Shown: one piece after another, positions 46,123-58,631 of the stretch
Layout: each line of letters starts with the position of its first letter
How positions within the stretch are numbered: the stretch's first letter is position 1
NCBI GenBank assembly: GCA_965112735.1
Contig: OZ218959.1
Span: forward strand, 1,054,001 to 1,118,000
Origin: Phaeosaccion multiseriatum
Lineage: Eukaryota > Ochrophyta, other classes
DNA length: 64,000 nt
Direction of reading: 5' to 3'
Position numbers and translations under genes: made by a program
The notes under the pieces: generated by a model
Databases searched by the model: none
Told to the model about the DNA's origin: nothing
The model's input: only the letters and a program-made list of their open reading frames with translations

Positions 46123-47406
46123 AACCGCTCCTCCCTCCTCCCCTCCACTGCTCCCCACCCGCCAGTCTCTCCCTGACCTCATAGAAGAACTCGTTGGAGG
46201 GGTGTCTACTGCAGACCACCCACTTGCCCATGGCCAGCGCCTCGGCGATGGTTGTGCACAGCACCTCGCTCACGCTGGGGTTGATGAACACCTGTTGTGT
46301 TGTGTTGTGTTGTGTTGTGTTGTGATGTGTTCACACACAAGTACATCAAGTGTTGTTCGCGTGTCCCATGTGTTTTCGCGCCGGTGCATTGCGGGTATTC
46401 ATGTGCAGACGCGAGGGAGGGAGGGAGAGCAAGGGTGATTGAGATGAAAGGAGCCATGGCGCTAGCTTTGAGCGAGCTCAGCGAGGTGGAATGAGTGAGT
46501 CCTGAATGTTTGAGTTTGAGTTTGAGTTTAGACCTTAACCAGTATCGATCCAATGATTTGTTCATGGTCGTACCCCCCCCCTCCGCCGTCATACCTTGTA
46601 GTCCTTGAGCTTAGCGTGGTCAGTGGCGGGGAAGAAGCTGCACGGCAGGCCCCTCTTCTTGGCCCGCCTCATGATGGCCTCCTTGTCGGGCCCGCTTCCG
46701 TACACGTCGATGGGGAAACACGTTTTGCCTGGCGATGGATGGCGACGATCCATACATACAACATCCCATAGCGGGGGGAAGGGGGGGGGGCGCGTCAGAT
46801 GGGAGCGGCAAGGAACAGCACTGAGCTGGGGCAATGAGCAGCAATGAGCAGAGGCAAGAGGGCGCGCGCACAGCAAGCCGCAAACGGCACCTTTTATGCC
46901 TTGTCTACTGCGGCACAAGGCGGCGGCTCACGGAGAGCATAGTGGGGCTTCACAGCGACTGGCAAAAGGGGTGTGTGTGTCTCTGCCTACCCGCCTGCCC
47001 GCCTGCCTGCCTAAATATTTGCCCATATGCCTCTCACCTCCTTCCTTCTTGATGGAGGCCATGTTGTCGATGAGGCGGTCGTAGCCCTTGGCCCACAGGC
47101 TCTTGCCCACGTAGTAAGCACCCTTGGAGTGCGCAGCTTCAGCCCCGACCTGCAACAACAGATCAACAACAGAGCGAGGCAGGGTTAGCAGGGCAGGCAT
47201 TTATGTATGCATACATACATACATACATACATACATACATACATACATACATACATGTACGGCGCGGTGTGTAAGAGAAGGCGAGGGCACGCAGGCACAT
47301 ATGGGGCAGCGGAAAGCGTGCATGGCAATGGCAATGACTCACTTCTCACCACTCCAACACCGTCACGATGCTGTTGCAATAAAACACAACAGACACATGC
47401 ACACAC

Positions 47407-47439
<33 letters not shown>

Positions 47440-48441
47440 CGCACAGACACACACACACCTGCAGGAAGTCGCGTCGGACGCCGTGCACGTTGCAGACCAC
47501 TTCCTTCTCCCCGGCGAGGTGCTGAATCACAGAGCTCAGCTTGATTATTTTGTCGGTGTGCGCCCGACAGATGGCAACCTGTGGCAGGGAAGGGGAGGAG
47601 GAGAAGGAGGAGGAGAAGGAGGAGGAGGAGGGAGGAGGAGGAGGGAGGAGGAGAGGAGGAGGAGGAGGAGGAGGAGGAGGAGGAGGAGGAGGAGGAGTAG
47701 GAGGAGGAGGGAGGAGGAGGAGGAGGGAGGAGGAGGAGGAGGAGGAGGAGGAGAAAGAGGAGGAGATGAGGATGGAGCCAAGGTGAGAAAGAGATGGACA
47801 TACGGAGCATGTTCAGCTTTGGTAGGGCATTTCCCCCATTCCTTTGCTTTGAGCACCTCCATGAAGATCATTTGCAGGGCCTTTGCAGGACCTTCCTTGC
47901 AGGAAAGCAAGGACTCTGGTCGCGGTCCCCTCAGGAAAGGAAACGTAGTGCAACAGTGTCGTGGGTCCACGCCCCCCCCCCCCCCACCCCCCTCCCCGGC
48001 CCATTCCTCGCCACTTGCTTTGTTGACTTACGTTCATCCGCTTGAGCAGGAAGGTGAGGACGGGTCCGAACGGGCCAAAGCCGCTCGAGTAGGCAAGGTA
48101 GTTGGTATGGACCACCCCCACCACATGATCAAAGTGCCCCACCCAGCTCGGGCCCGGCCCTCTGAACCAGTTCAGATGCTCCGGCTCCTCGAGGATGCAA
48201 ATGTTGGCCTCTTCCTTCGGGACTTTGGCCACCAAGTCTCCCATGGGGAACACGCTACCGTAGGCCTTGTGGAACCTGCCTGTGAGTGTGAGAGAGTACG
48301 TGTGTGTTTGTATGAGGGCGCGTGTGCGTATGTGGTTAGTCGAAATAGAGGTAGGTACAAAGTACAATTCTGCTGTGCCTGATGATACATAAAGCCTCTG
48401 CTTGCCCCCGTCCTTGAGCACTCGCACTCCAGTATACATGT

Positions 48442-48480
<39 letters not shown>

Positions 48481-50012
48481 CTCCGACATGCCCCTCACAA
48501 TGGGTCCTTTCCTTTCCTTTCCTTTCCTTTCCTTCTCTTTCTTTCCCTTGGCTTGGCTTGCCTCACCACGGACCCTCTGCTTGCCTCTGCCTCACCGTGG
48601 TAGAACACAAGCTTCAACTTCTTGGCCTCCTCTGCGTACCCCGCCTTCTTCAACCACCCCCTAACGGCCTTATCCTGCTCCTCCTCAGACTCGAAAATTA
48701 CCCCTTCCGGGTAGATCTGACGGTGGGAGCAGGGGAGTGGTGAGATGAAACGAGGACAACAGCCGAGGAAGAGAGAGGGAGAGGGGAGGGGGGAGGGAGG
48801 AGGGGAAGGAGAGAGAGAGAAAGGGATGGCAAGGGGTCAGAGAGACAGACGTGTAAGACTAATAAAGTAAGAGACAAGGGTTTAACGGTAAGAGAAAGAG
48901 AAAGGGAGGGAGGAGCGGTGAGCAGCGCAAAGAAGGGGCACGTGCTGCACATACAACACGAAGACACGAGAGTTCAGTTGAGAGGAATCTCTCCCACACA
49001 CATACACATAAACACACTCACATACACACACACCGAGCGCGCGGAGAGGCAGAATTGACACGAGTCAGATAGAGACGGACGTGAGAGGGGCAGGACAAGC
49101 CAAACAAGGGGAGCAAGGTGGTACACAGGCTGCCATTGACTTGCATACCTTCTTCTGGTCTTCCTTGTCTACGAAGGGCAGCATGAGGGTGACCATGCCG
49201 CTGACCCGCCCCCTCGTGAGGTAGGCCGCCCGCAGCAGCGGGTTAATAGACGTGCCTGTCATCCAAGGAAGACTGTGGCGCGTCCGAGAGCGTTTGTAGC
49301 AGTAAGGATGAGAAGGATGGCAAGGAAGTGCGGAGGGGAGTCCAGTCAGAGGTTGTGGCGGCATCTCAGCATGCGCGGCGTGAGAGCACCAGGCGGCTCT
49401 TGCTGGATATGTGTACACACGTAGACGGATTGCACACAACATGCACCGCCAATGGCCGCACCTAGCAGTCGTGACGACCCATATCCGCTTATCTGAGTGG
49501 CTCATCTCTGTATGGGGCAAGACTACTTCTCGAATTAAAGTATCGGCCTTGCTGGCCTTTCGCAGCTTCCTGAACAGTTGAGTTGGGCAGGCAAGGCAGA
49601 AGGGGGCGTTAGCGGTGCCATCACCCCTTCTTGGTCCACACCTTGTAGGCGAGCGTGATATGATGTAGAGCATGAACCTCTTCAACAAAAGCGGCACCTC
49701 TCCTCCCTCCTCGCCTAAGCCCAGGAAACTCTCTCCCTCCCAAATCGCATCGCAAAACTCTCCCTCGCCTCGCCGCTCTGCTTGCAAACAGCAACTTGGA
49801 TCTTCTTCCCCACCCCTCCCCGCACTCACTTCCTGTCCTCTTTGCTCGTGGTGGACTGCTGAACCAGGCGCGTCCCTCTCAAGGACTGCAGGCTCAGGGC
49901 CGAAGGCACCCCCGCCGCGGCTGCAGCTGCTGCTGCCCCAGCTGCTGCTCCTCCTATTGTTGGTGGCTTGGCTAACATGAGCAAAACCATCATCTTCACC
50001 GAGTCCACCCAT
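45154..50012 (-). CDS. DGD1: Digalactosyldiacylglycerol synthase (GT4 glycosyltransferase)
   Basis: Exons 49462-50012, 49149-49272, 48596-48716, 48032-48279, 47459-47578, 47038-47149, 46595-46728, 46178-46291, 45679-45872 and 45154-45496 join in phase to about 686 residues. DGD blocks appear in order: [123 protein letters not shown] and [12 protein letters not shown]. The enzyme adds a second galactose, from UDP-galactose, to monogalactosyldiacylglycerol in the plastid envelope, making a main thylakoid lipid. The E-x7-E type donor-binding region is present in the EALAMGK block. The first exon (about 180 residues) is weakly conserved and its start at 50012 is provisional. The tail is Ala- and Glu-rich. 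This gene is the best evidence that the organism has a plastid. Confidence 0.92.
47203..47253. repeat. (ATAC)n microsatellite in DGD intron
   Basis: Pure tetranucleotide array in the intron 47150-47458. Confidence 0.9.
47590..47790. repeat. (GAG)n-rich array in DGD intron
   Basis: Gene-strand (CTC)n ending at the CCACAG acceptor of the exon 47459-47578, so it acts as a very long polypyrimidine tract. Confidence 0.9.
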
Positions 50013-50583
50013 GGCTTTTGCTCCCCTCGCTCCCCTCTACTCCTCCTCCGCCTCCTCCTCAGCAGTTGCGACGCTGCGGGAGGAGAAAGAAGCAGCATTG
50101 CTGCGCAGCGAGCCTCCGCTGGCGGAAGCTTTCTACCCCCAAGGAGGTCCGAAGGGGGGGGAATTTCAAATTTCAGGCCAGCCTTTCTGTCTTTTCATTG
50201 TTTGGCTTGGTTTGGGTCCTGTTTTCCCCTCTCAGAGGAAAATTGTTTTACTTGTAGGGAAATCCGAACCTATGGACAATAGCCACAGCATGCGAAATGA
50301 CATAGCACAAGGGTATCGAGGGGATAGGGATCTCATCTGTTTGTAAGGGATAGACGCGAATTCTCAACGAGACGACGAAATAGGAGTAGTTCAGGCGATA
50401 AAGGTTTGAGAGGAAGGCACGTCCTCCACCTTTCCCTTTTTTTTACATATACACTGGTCTCGCCCTCTTCTCATCATGGAGAGCTCGAGATGAAGTGGGA
50501 GGTCAAGCCGGGAAGAACAACCCAGTAGCAGGAGAGAAGGAGAGAAGAGGGGTGGGACAAGAGCCAGAGCAAGGAAGGTTGCG
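50013..50583. promoter_or_regulatory. Divergent intergenic region between DGD synthase and MAP kinase
   Basis: 571 bp between two opposite starts. It probably holds both promoters; no further gene seen. Confidence 0.4.
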
Positions 50584-51752
50584 ATGGCTGACTTCATGGC
50601 AATTAGTCCTGGTGTGGAGGACGCGGAGCAAGTGCCCCCGGACCAGGAAGCTGCAGCTGAGGCACACGCAGCGGCGGCCGCAGCGCTGCAGGCCGCCAGA
50701 GCAGAGCAGGAAGTGGTCGACTTAGCCGGAGCCAATACGGTCCAATTGGGGGTAGCGGCGGCGGCAGCAGTGGCAGCACAAGCTGCGGCAGCATCAGCGG
50801 CGGCAGGAGGACTAGGAGCAAAAGGGGCGAGAGGGGGGCTAGAGCCCAGCCAGATGAGAGGAGGCGCGGCGGCGAGTGCAGCAGACACCCTGACGATGGG
50901 CGGAAGGACTTTTCACTCCGTGCTCGTGGGGCGAGAGACGTTTTTTGTGGACACCCGCTACACCAACCTGGAGGTGAGGAGTATCTCCCCCCCCATTATT
51001 CTTCCTTCTTCTCACTGAGCGCAGACAGAGGAATCCCGGCAATCTGAATTCAAACTCTTCCTCTCTCTGTCAGCCTCTACTCGCCGTCTCCTTTTTCTGT
51101 GGTGTTGCCTCTATTTCCTCCTGCCCCCTCATGCTCTCTCGCCCCCTTCTCCCTCTCTTTGCTTCTGCCTCTCCCCCCTCTCTGCTGGTGCGCTGTATCG
51201 CCAACTACTGTAGCCTGTGGGGGACGGTAGCTATGGTGTGGTGTGCGGGGCTGATGATACGCTGACAGGGACTCAGGTGGCCATTAAAAAGGTCAAGAAC
51301 ATTTTCAGGTGCGTGCGCGAGTGCGTGCGCGAGTACGTGGGTGCGTGCGTGAGTGCGTGAGTGCGTATGGGGGGGCTGTCGAGTGCGCACGGGGTCGAGC
51401 AGAGCACGCATAGGAGAGTCTCAGTTTCAGTTTTTCCGCCCCTGACGAAGGATGGGTGCGTCCATACAATTTGATGTGATTGTGGGCCTCCCCACCTCCA
51501 ATCACAATGGTGTATGTCACCCCCAATCCCCACCTCCAATCACAATGGTGTATGTCACCCCCACACCCACTCCAATCACAATGGTGTGTATGTCACCCCC
51601 ACACCCACTCCAATCACAATGGTGTATATCACCCCCCATCCCCACCTCCAATCACAATGGTGTATATCACCCCCCATCCCCACCTCCAATCACAATGGTG
51701 TGTATGTCACCCCCACACCCACTCCAATCCGATTCCATCCAATTCCGAAACA

Positions 51753-51784
<32 letters not shown>

Positions 51785-52235
51785 GGGACATCGGAGAGGG
51801 GAAGCGCGTCCTCCGGGAGCTAAAGCTGCTGCGGCACTTTCACGCACACGAGAATATCATCACCATCCACGACCTCATGCTACAGCCGCTCAACAGCCTG
51901 GACTTTAGAGACATATACATCGTCACCACGCTCATGGAGTCCGACCTAGATCGTATCATTGCCTCTACCCAGGCCCTAACTGATCAGCACTACCAGTACT
52001 TTCTGTACCAGTTGCTGAGGGGCCTAAAGTACATTCACAGCGGCAACGTGCTGCATCGGGACCTCAAGCCGGGCAACTTGCTCGTTAATGCCAACTGTGA
52101 TCTCGCCATCTGTGACTTTGGGCTGTCGCGAGGATTCGACGTGAATGAGAGGTGAGGGAAAGTGGAGGGGGGGTGGGGAGACACCGGAATGGGAGAGAGA
52201 GATATGATAGGGGGGGGGGGGGAGAGGAAGGGAGA

Positions 52236-52273
<38 letters not shown>

Positions 52274-52342
52274 ACGCTGGCCTGTGTGGTCCTCTTGCCG
52301 CTATCCTCTGGGCCCTTTCTCGGCTGTGTTGTGTGTGTGTGT

Positions 52343-52395
<53 letters not shown>

Positions 52396-54367
52396 TTTTG
52401 GGTCGCTCGAAGCTTTCCTCACACCTCTGACCCCTTGCCCTCCCCTGCCCTCGCTTGTCGCCTGAAACGAACGGCCTCTCCATATCGACTCGACAATTCC
52501 TCCCCCCCCCACCCGAAACAAAATCCCTTACCCTCTCTTGTACCCCTCTTTCATTCGCGTGAACGGAACGGCTGATGACATATCGACTTGGTGTTGGACC
52601 TTCTGTGGTGCGACTCATGATGGATCCGTGTTTTTGTTTGGGTGTTGGACCGATGATCGACCCATTTGTTTGGGCTGGTGATGGCATGGACCATATCGAT
52701 TATTTTGCTTTGCTTCTGTTTGCTTCTGTTTGCTTCATTCAGCCTCACGGAGTACGTAGTGACGAGGTGGTACCGCTGCCCTGAGCTGCTGTGCGAGGCC
52801 GCCCGTTACGGCCCCGGGGTGGACGTTTGGAGTGTGGGGTGTATTTTTGCGGAGATGCTCAATCGCTGTCCCTTCTTTCGAGGCAAGAACCCCCTGGACC
52901 AGTTGCGGACTATCGTGGATGTGTTGGGGCCTTTCGACGCTGAGGACCTGAGCTTCATTCCAGAAGGCGGGCAGAGAGAGGTGAGAGAGAGAGAGAGAAG
53001 CTTCAAGGAGTGTGAAGGAGTGTGGAATGTGAAGAGAAGGGAAGTGAGAGGGAGGGATTTGCGGTCGATGTGGTGTAAGGGTCTCATTCACCCTTGTGCT
53101 TCATTCATGCCTTGCCCTCCCTCACCTAGTCCTAGCTCAAAACGACATGACACCAACACCAACACCAACACTGACCTCACAAACTCCGAACCACCGCCTC
53201 CTCCTCTATGCACATCACCACCTCAACAAAACGAAACGGAACACAACGAAAGGTCATCGATACGGCGCAGGCAGCGGCCGTGGCAGAGGGGCGGAAGCGC
53301 CAGCCTCTGTCCGCCTTTGTGCCTGTGGACTCCAACCCGCTGGCGGTAGACCTGCTCGACAAGATGCTTCAAGTACATCCCGACAAGCGAATCTCCGTGG
53401 GGGACGCCCTGGAGCACCCCTACCTCAACACGCTGCACAGTCAGATGCTCGATTCGGAACCGACTTGCGAGCAGGTAAGGAGAGGGAGGGGAGGGGGGCG
53501 TGCTGAGGGAGAGGGAGAGGGAGATACGGACACGGAGGAAAGCGAGACACACCTCCGCCATCTGCTTCTCGTTGCTGCTCCTTGCTGCTTGCTACTTTGA
53601 CCTTCTTTGCCCCGCCGCGCGTGATACAACCAACATCCATCACGCACCCCCCCCCCTCCCACCTCCTTCCTCCCTGACGCCCTCACCCCCTCCCCACACG
53701 CACACCCCCACAGCCTTTCGACTCCGACTTTGAGAAGCGTTACTTTGGTCCCAAGATGCGCAACATTCCGCAGTCGGAGCTGCAGGTGATGATGTTCGAC
53801 GAGATGCTGCGCTACAGGCCCTCGAAGGACGGGGACCGCGTGCTGCAAGAGGCCGGAGAGCGCTACGGAGTGGCGGTGGACGGAAGGAAGGGCAGCTTGG
53901 CTCTGGCGGACACGCTCAGTTTCAGTGGGAGTAGTACGGTGTTTGCTTCGGCGCGGAGCACTTGGGAAGGAGGTTCGCCAGGGCTGGCGCCCCCGGGGCC
54001 ACTGGACTACCAACACGAGTATGCGCTTCAGCAGCAGCAGCAGCAACAGCAACAACAACAACAACAACAACAGCAACAACAACAAAACCAGCAGCAGCAA
54101 CAGCAGTATGGGCAGCAGCAGTATGCGCACCAGCAGATGCAGCAGCAGCAATATGCGCAGCAGCAGATGCAGCAGCAGCAATATGGGCATCAGCAGATGC
54201 AGCTGCTGCAGCAGCAGCAGCAGCAGCAACAGCAACAGCTTGCGCAGCAGCAGATGCAGCATGAGGAGGACGAGGATGGTGATGGCGACTGGGATAGTCA
54301 GCCGGTGGAGCGAAGAGCGACTCTCCGGCAGGGGCAACAAGGTGGGGGAGCAGGCTCGTGGATATAG
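50584..54367 (+). CDS. MAP kinase, TEY (ERK-like) type, with Ala-rich N-terminus and Gln-rich tail
   Basis: Exons 50584-50973, 51214-51308, 51786-52151, 52743-52980, 53253-53474 and 53714-54367 join in phase to about 654 residues. The kinase domain shows the Gly loop VGDGSYGVV, the ATP-binding Lys in [28 protein letters not shown], the activation-loop TEY with [12 protein letters not shown], and [16 protein letters not shown] is the dual phosphorylation site of ERK-type MAP kinases, so a MAPK kinase is the likely activator. Before the domain lie about 130 residues, largely Ala-rich. After it come about 200 residues ending in a long Gln tract (54020-54265), partly in QQMQQQQYA repeats. A candidate docking region follows the kinase core. 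Substrates unknown. Confidence 0.92.
51192..51213 (+). repeat. Dispersed CAG/TTGGTGATACAG element, copy 6, forming a 3' splice site
   Basis: CTGTATCGCCAACTACTGTAG, a diverged reverse-complement copy, ends exactly at the TAG acceptor of MAP kinase exon 2. Confidence 0.5.
51485..51735. repeat. Minisatellite of about 33-40 bp, seven copies, in MAP kinase intron 2
   Basis: Units share tccaatcacaatggtgta followed by variable CACCCCC spacers. They lie in the intron 51309-51785. Confidence 0.85.
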
Positions 54368-54812
54368 CGCAATAGAGCACCAGTAGCGGCACAAAGATAT
54401 GCAACACAACAAGAGCCGGAGTTTTTGTTGTGTCGGCAAAATATATCATGCAGTGTCAAGAAGATGTATAAATAGGAGAAAAAGGAAGGAGAGGCTTTTT
54501 TGAAGTACTGGTACTTGTTCATTGTCCTTGATCGCTGCGCGTTGGGGAGACAAGGGGCAATTGCGTAGCTCGCTCCCCTGAGACAAGGCACTGATTCATC
54601 TTCATGCTATGCTTTGCATCGTAGGGTTTGATGCCCTCCACCCCTTCTCTCAAAGTGCCCACTGTTCCAGGGGAGCACAGGGGGTGGGCTTCTCCCTCGT
54701 GCCGCACACACTCACTGCCAACCCACACACACACACACCAAAAATGTACACCATTCTTCTTCTCCTCCTCCTCCTCCTCCACTCTTAGTCTAATACTCCA
54801 TCTGCATGCAGC
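54368..54812. other. Convergent intergenic region
   Basis: Between the MAP kinase stop (+) and the MA3-protein stop (-). AT-richer than its surroundings with a (TCC)n run near 54760-54780; likely two 3' UTRs. No gene seen. Confidence 0.6.
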
Positions 54813-57800
54813 TCATGCCGCCGCTTCCACCGCAGGCTCCGCCCCCTCCCGCTCCCCTTCCGCTGCCTCTGCCTCTGCCTCTGCCCCTGCCGCCTTGGGC
54901 TTGGTGTAGCTCGGAGCCAGGCACTCATCCCGCTTCGCCTGCTCCACGAATTTGTCCAGCATAGCCGGGGCAGCGGGACAGTCTAGCTGAGTGTCGGGCA
55001 TGCGCTCCCAGAGTCGGTCGAAGCCGATTTGCATCTGTCGCTCCGATACGATGTCCTCTGCTCTGAGGTAGGCAAGCAGAGAGGAGAGGGCCGTGCGGTC
55101 GTCGTCGGTCTTGTCGATGGCGCCCGTGACGGCTCGCTTCACCACCTCTGCGTGTGTGTGCGTGTGTGTGGAGGAGGGGTGTCGGGGTGGTGCATAGGAC
55201 AATCATTGGAGGAGGAGGAGGAGGAGGAGGAGGTGGATTTGAGCAAACTCAACAAATAAAGAGCAAAAAGGCAAGTACGGTGATGAACAAAACGAATGGG
55301 ACGGAATTCAAGAAACCTGGGGAGGGAGTGCTTGCAAAAACCTTCTCTACTCCACTGACCGTGGTGAAAGAAGGGGCAGTTAAGCTCCTTGACACAGGCC
55401 GCAGCCTCGTCGAGCTGACGGGACAGAAGGTACTCGGCCACGAGCTGATCGATCGCGACCTTGACCTACGTGAGGCGAGGGGAGAAGGAGGGGGGCAGGG
55501 GTGAGACACACAAGGTTTCCGAGGAGCACACGGATACACGGATATGTATATAACTGTGTGACTGTGTGTGACAGTATTGGTCAAGGGGGAGGACAGTCTC
55601 CTCAAATATAACCGTGTTTCGTTTCCTTCTTCTTCCGCTTGCTCACCTCCTCAACGGGACGACCATCCCCAGGGCCCCATACCTTCGCCCGATGAGTGAG
55701 CAGCAAGGCGGGCACAGCAAGGTGGGCAGCAAGGTACGGCAGCACGGGAGAGAGACAGAGCAGAGGGTCAAGGGAGAAACGACACAGAAAGTAAAGGAGC
55801 CCGAGAGGAAGCAAGCTTTTGGCATGGAGTCCCACGGTAGGGAGTCCCACACAAGAGAGAGGGAGACGACAATGACCAGTCCAGACAGAGCGATCATGCT
55901 GTGCCATATCGAGACTTTCGAGCCGGCAGCGGTCATTCTCCAGGCCAGTTTCAGTTTCAGTGTATTGGCCATGAACAGTATCAGTTCGTATGAGTCGAAA
56001 TCCGAATGAATGTCCTACCTTCTCCAGTCTAGACAAGGCGTGGTCTCGCGAGAGGAGGCGGATTGCTCCTGCGCATTGCAACGCCGATCAATGCCAAGAG
56101 CGACAGGAAAGAGGGTGGAGAGCAAGCGAACGCCAGGAGATGTGAGGGCGGGACATGAGATAACGCTTCTTGCGTGAGCAGCACTTTCTTTCTCTCTCTC
56201 GTCCCTCTCTCACCGTCGACAATGTCACCACCCAGGCTCTTGATGTTAGGCTCCTGCAGAAAGGCCGGGGGCAGCGTCTCGTCCACCACGGCTCGAGCCA
56301 GGAAGGAGGCCACAATGTGGCGAGCGTCGGGCGCGTCCAGCTGAAGCAGCAGTTGCAGCAGCAGTCGGCGACACAGACAGCAAGAGCGGTAGGAGCGGCG
56401 GGAGGCAACGCTTCAAACGCAAGAAGGACAAACGGAGAGCGATAGCAGCGCTGCCAGTATGAAGCGAAGAACTCGCTGAGTAAGTAAGTCAGGGAAGGAG
56501 CTGCTTACACCCCCCTTACCGCACCGCATCGTACCTGAATGTCGTCAATCATCTCGAAGAGGCGCTGGAAGCCCTTGCCGATGTCGTTGCTGCTCAGGGT
56601 CTGAGGGTATGCCCCAGACAGCAGCCGAGATACGAGCTCTCTGTGTGGACGGGGCGGCGCGGGGGATAGAGGGGATGGGATGGGATGGGAGGGGAGGGGA
56701 GGGGAGGAGGGTGAGATGCACGCCTCCTCTAATTCCGACTTACTGCCAGGTGCAAAGGCTCCCGAGCACAACGATAGAAAGCGACATAAAAGCACACTTG
56801 TGGTGCAGGTATCCTTGACGTATTGCTTCCTCCCTTGCCCTCCCCTGCTCCTCCCCCTCCCCCTCCCTCTCCCCCTCCCCAAGTCACCTCTCGTGGTCCT
56901 TGCCGTCCAGCGACATGTTGATGCCTCTTTTGACCACTTCAAAGTTATAGGTAGGGCAGGCAAGCTCGCGCACCGTGCGAATGACCTCGTCTGCATCCTC
57001 GCTCAAGAAGTACTCCTCGAACGTTTCTGTGAGTTTCTTTTTGAACTCCGGCAGGGTCATGCCCGGGGCGGGGCTCCTAGAGGAACGCTCCCCCACCACC
57101 CCGCTGTCGGAGACCAGCACGTAATTCCCGTCCTTTAGGAGGGGAGAGAGGGAGGAGGGGAGAGGAAAGAAGGAAGGAAGGAAGGGAGGGAGGGAGGGAG
57201 GGAGGGCGGCTACTGGCGGTTACTGGCGGTTCGTTGGTGGTACTTGCTCACTTGTGTCCCCGTATGCATTCATGCGGGGTGTCCAACCCCCTCCCGCCCA
57301 CCCCACCCATTGACTTATTCCCCACCCCACTCCCGACCCACCACACCTCAGCGCTGTCGTAGTTGGGGTCGCGCTTGTCGAGGATGGCTTCGTCGCTCTG
57401 CGCCATGGAGCCATCGTCGGTAGGGTCCCAGCGGCCCTTGCCGCCACCGCCGTTGCCAAACGACTTGCCCTTCCTGATGGTATGTAAGAGAGCACAACAG
57501 AAATATAGAGGGAGAGGAAAAGGAGAAAGAGAGAGAGAAAGTGTGTGACTCCGTGCAAGCCGCGACTTATTCTCCAGCACTACTCTCCGCATTGGGCGAC
57601 GCGTGCGGGGTAGGGCCCGAAGCGACCCCAGCACAGCACAGCGAAGCACACCAGACAACACACAGCTTCTGTCCTCCAAAAAAAGGGTGGAGGGAAAGAG
57701 AGAGAGAGAGAGCAACCAGAGAAGGCCAGTGCTTCCAAGTACGAGCCCCCCACGCACCCGCTGTTGTGCCGCCGGTGGATATTCCGCTTGGCAGTGCCCT

Positions 57801-57885
57801 CATCCCCGACGCGCGTGGTGGGTACGTGATTGTGGCTCTTGTTGTGAAGGCCTGCGGCGTGTTGGTTGTTTACGATTTCGGCCAT
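54813..57885 (-). CDS. MA3-domain translation regulator (PDCD4/MRF-like)
   Basis: Exons 57758-57885, 57347-57473, 56888-57132, 56535-56640, 56214-56340, 56019-56068, 55647-55682, 55360-55465 and 54813-55147 join in phase to about 419 residues. The N-terminal 90 residues are basic and Gly-rich (GKSFGNGGGGKGRWD), suited to RNA binding. The first MA3 domain runs from LPEFKKKLTETFEEYFLSED through FEVVKRGINMSL to ASFLARAVVDETLPPAFL. The second runs from VKVAIDQLVAEYLLSRQL through FFHHEVVKRAV to MLDKFVEQAK. In PDCD4 and plant MRF proteins, paired MA3 domains bind eIF4A and restrain cap-dependent translation. Plant MRFs have four MA3 domains, so the two-domain layout is closer to animal PDCD4. The tail is Ala/Glu-rich. 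Confidence 0.88.
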
Positions 57886-58631
57886 TTTTCTCTCTCTCTC
57901 TTTCGCCGTCCGAGACTACACAGCTAAATAAAGAGGGCAACGGTTGACTCGTGGCCGCACGAGTGCAACACCCCCTCCAAGTTTGCTTCCAACCAGACTC
58001 GGGGGTATTGAAGGTGCTGCCGTAATGATGGGGGGGAAGGAAGGGGCGCCTGTGTCTTTGAGGGGCAGTGCGAGATAGAGCTTCAAAAAATAGAGTAGAG
58101 AGAAAAAGGGGCGGGGAAGGGGGGGAAGGCGTTGTTAGATATCTACCACAAGTAGAAGAGAGAGAGGGGAGCGAAATCTACTTTAATGAGTTGAAGTGTG
58201 AAAATGAGGAGAGAAATGGGGTCACGACGGGCCGGGGCGGCTAAGCACACAGCGCTGCCTCACCCTCTCCCTCATTCTTATCTACATTTGTCGCTCGTCT
58301 CGTGGTCCTCATTCCCCCCTCCGATGCCATTGAGGCGAAAGGTGAGAATGGGGAACATTGAGGCGAAAGGAGGTGAGGAGGAAATAGAGAAGAAAAGGAC
58401 GTTCTGCCATCTCACCACTGACGTCCACACATACACGTTTCCCTTCCCTCCATACCCAACGCTCTCTCCCTCACCTTTTGTATAATTACAACACTTTTTT
58501 TTATGATGAGAAGGGGGATGCCGGCCGGCCGGATTCAGTTTCAGTTTCACGCAGTCCCCTCCTCAAACCCTCGTCAATCTCAATCTCGATCCAAGCAACT
58601 CGCTCAAAATCTAAATCAATCATCAATCGAG
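57886..58631. other. Divergent intergenic region
   Basis: Between the MA3-protein start (-) and the MPV17-like start (+). A frame open from 58503 into the MPV17 gene adds a basic leader, but the signal peptide favours the Met at 58632. No other gene seen. Confidence 0.5.
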
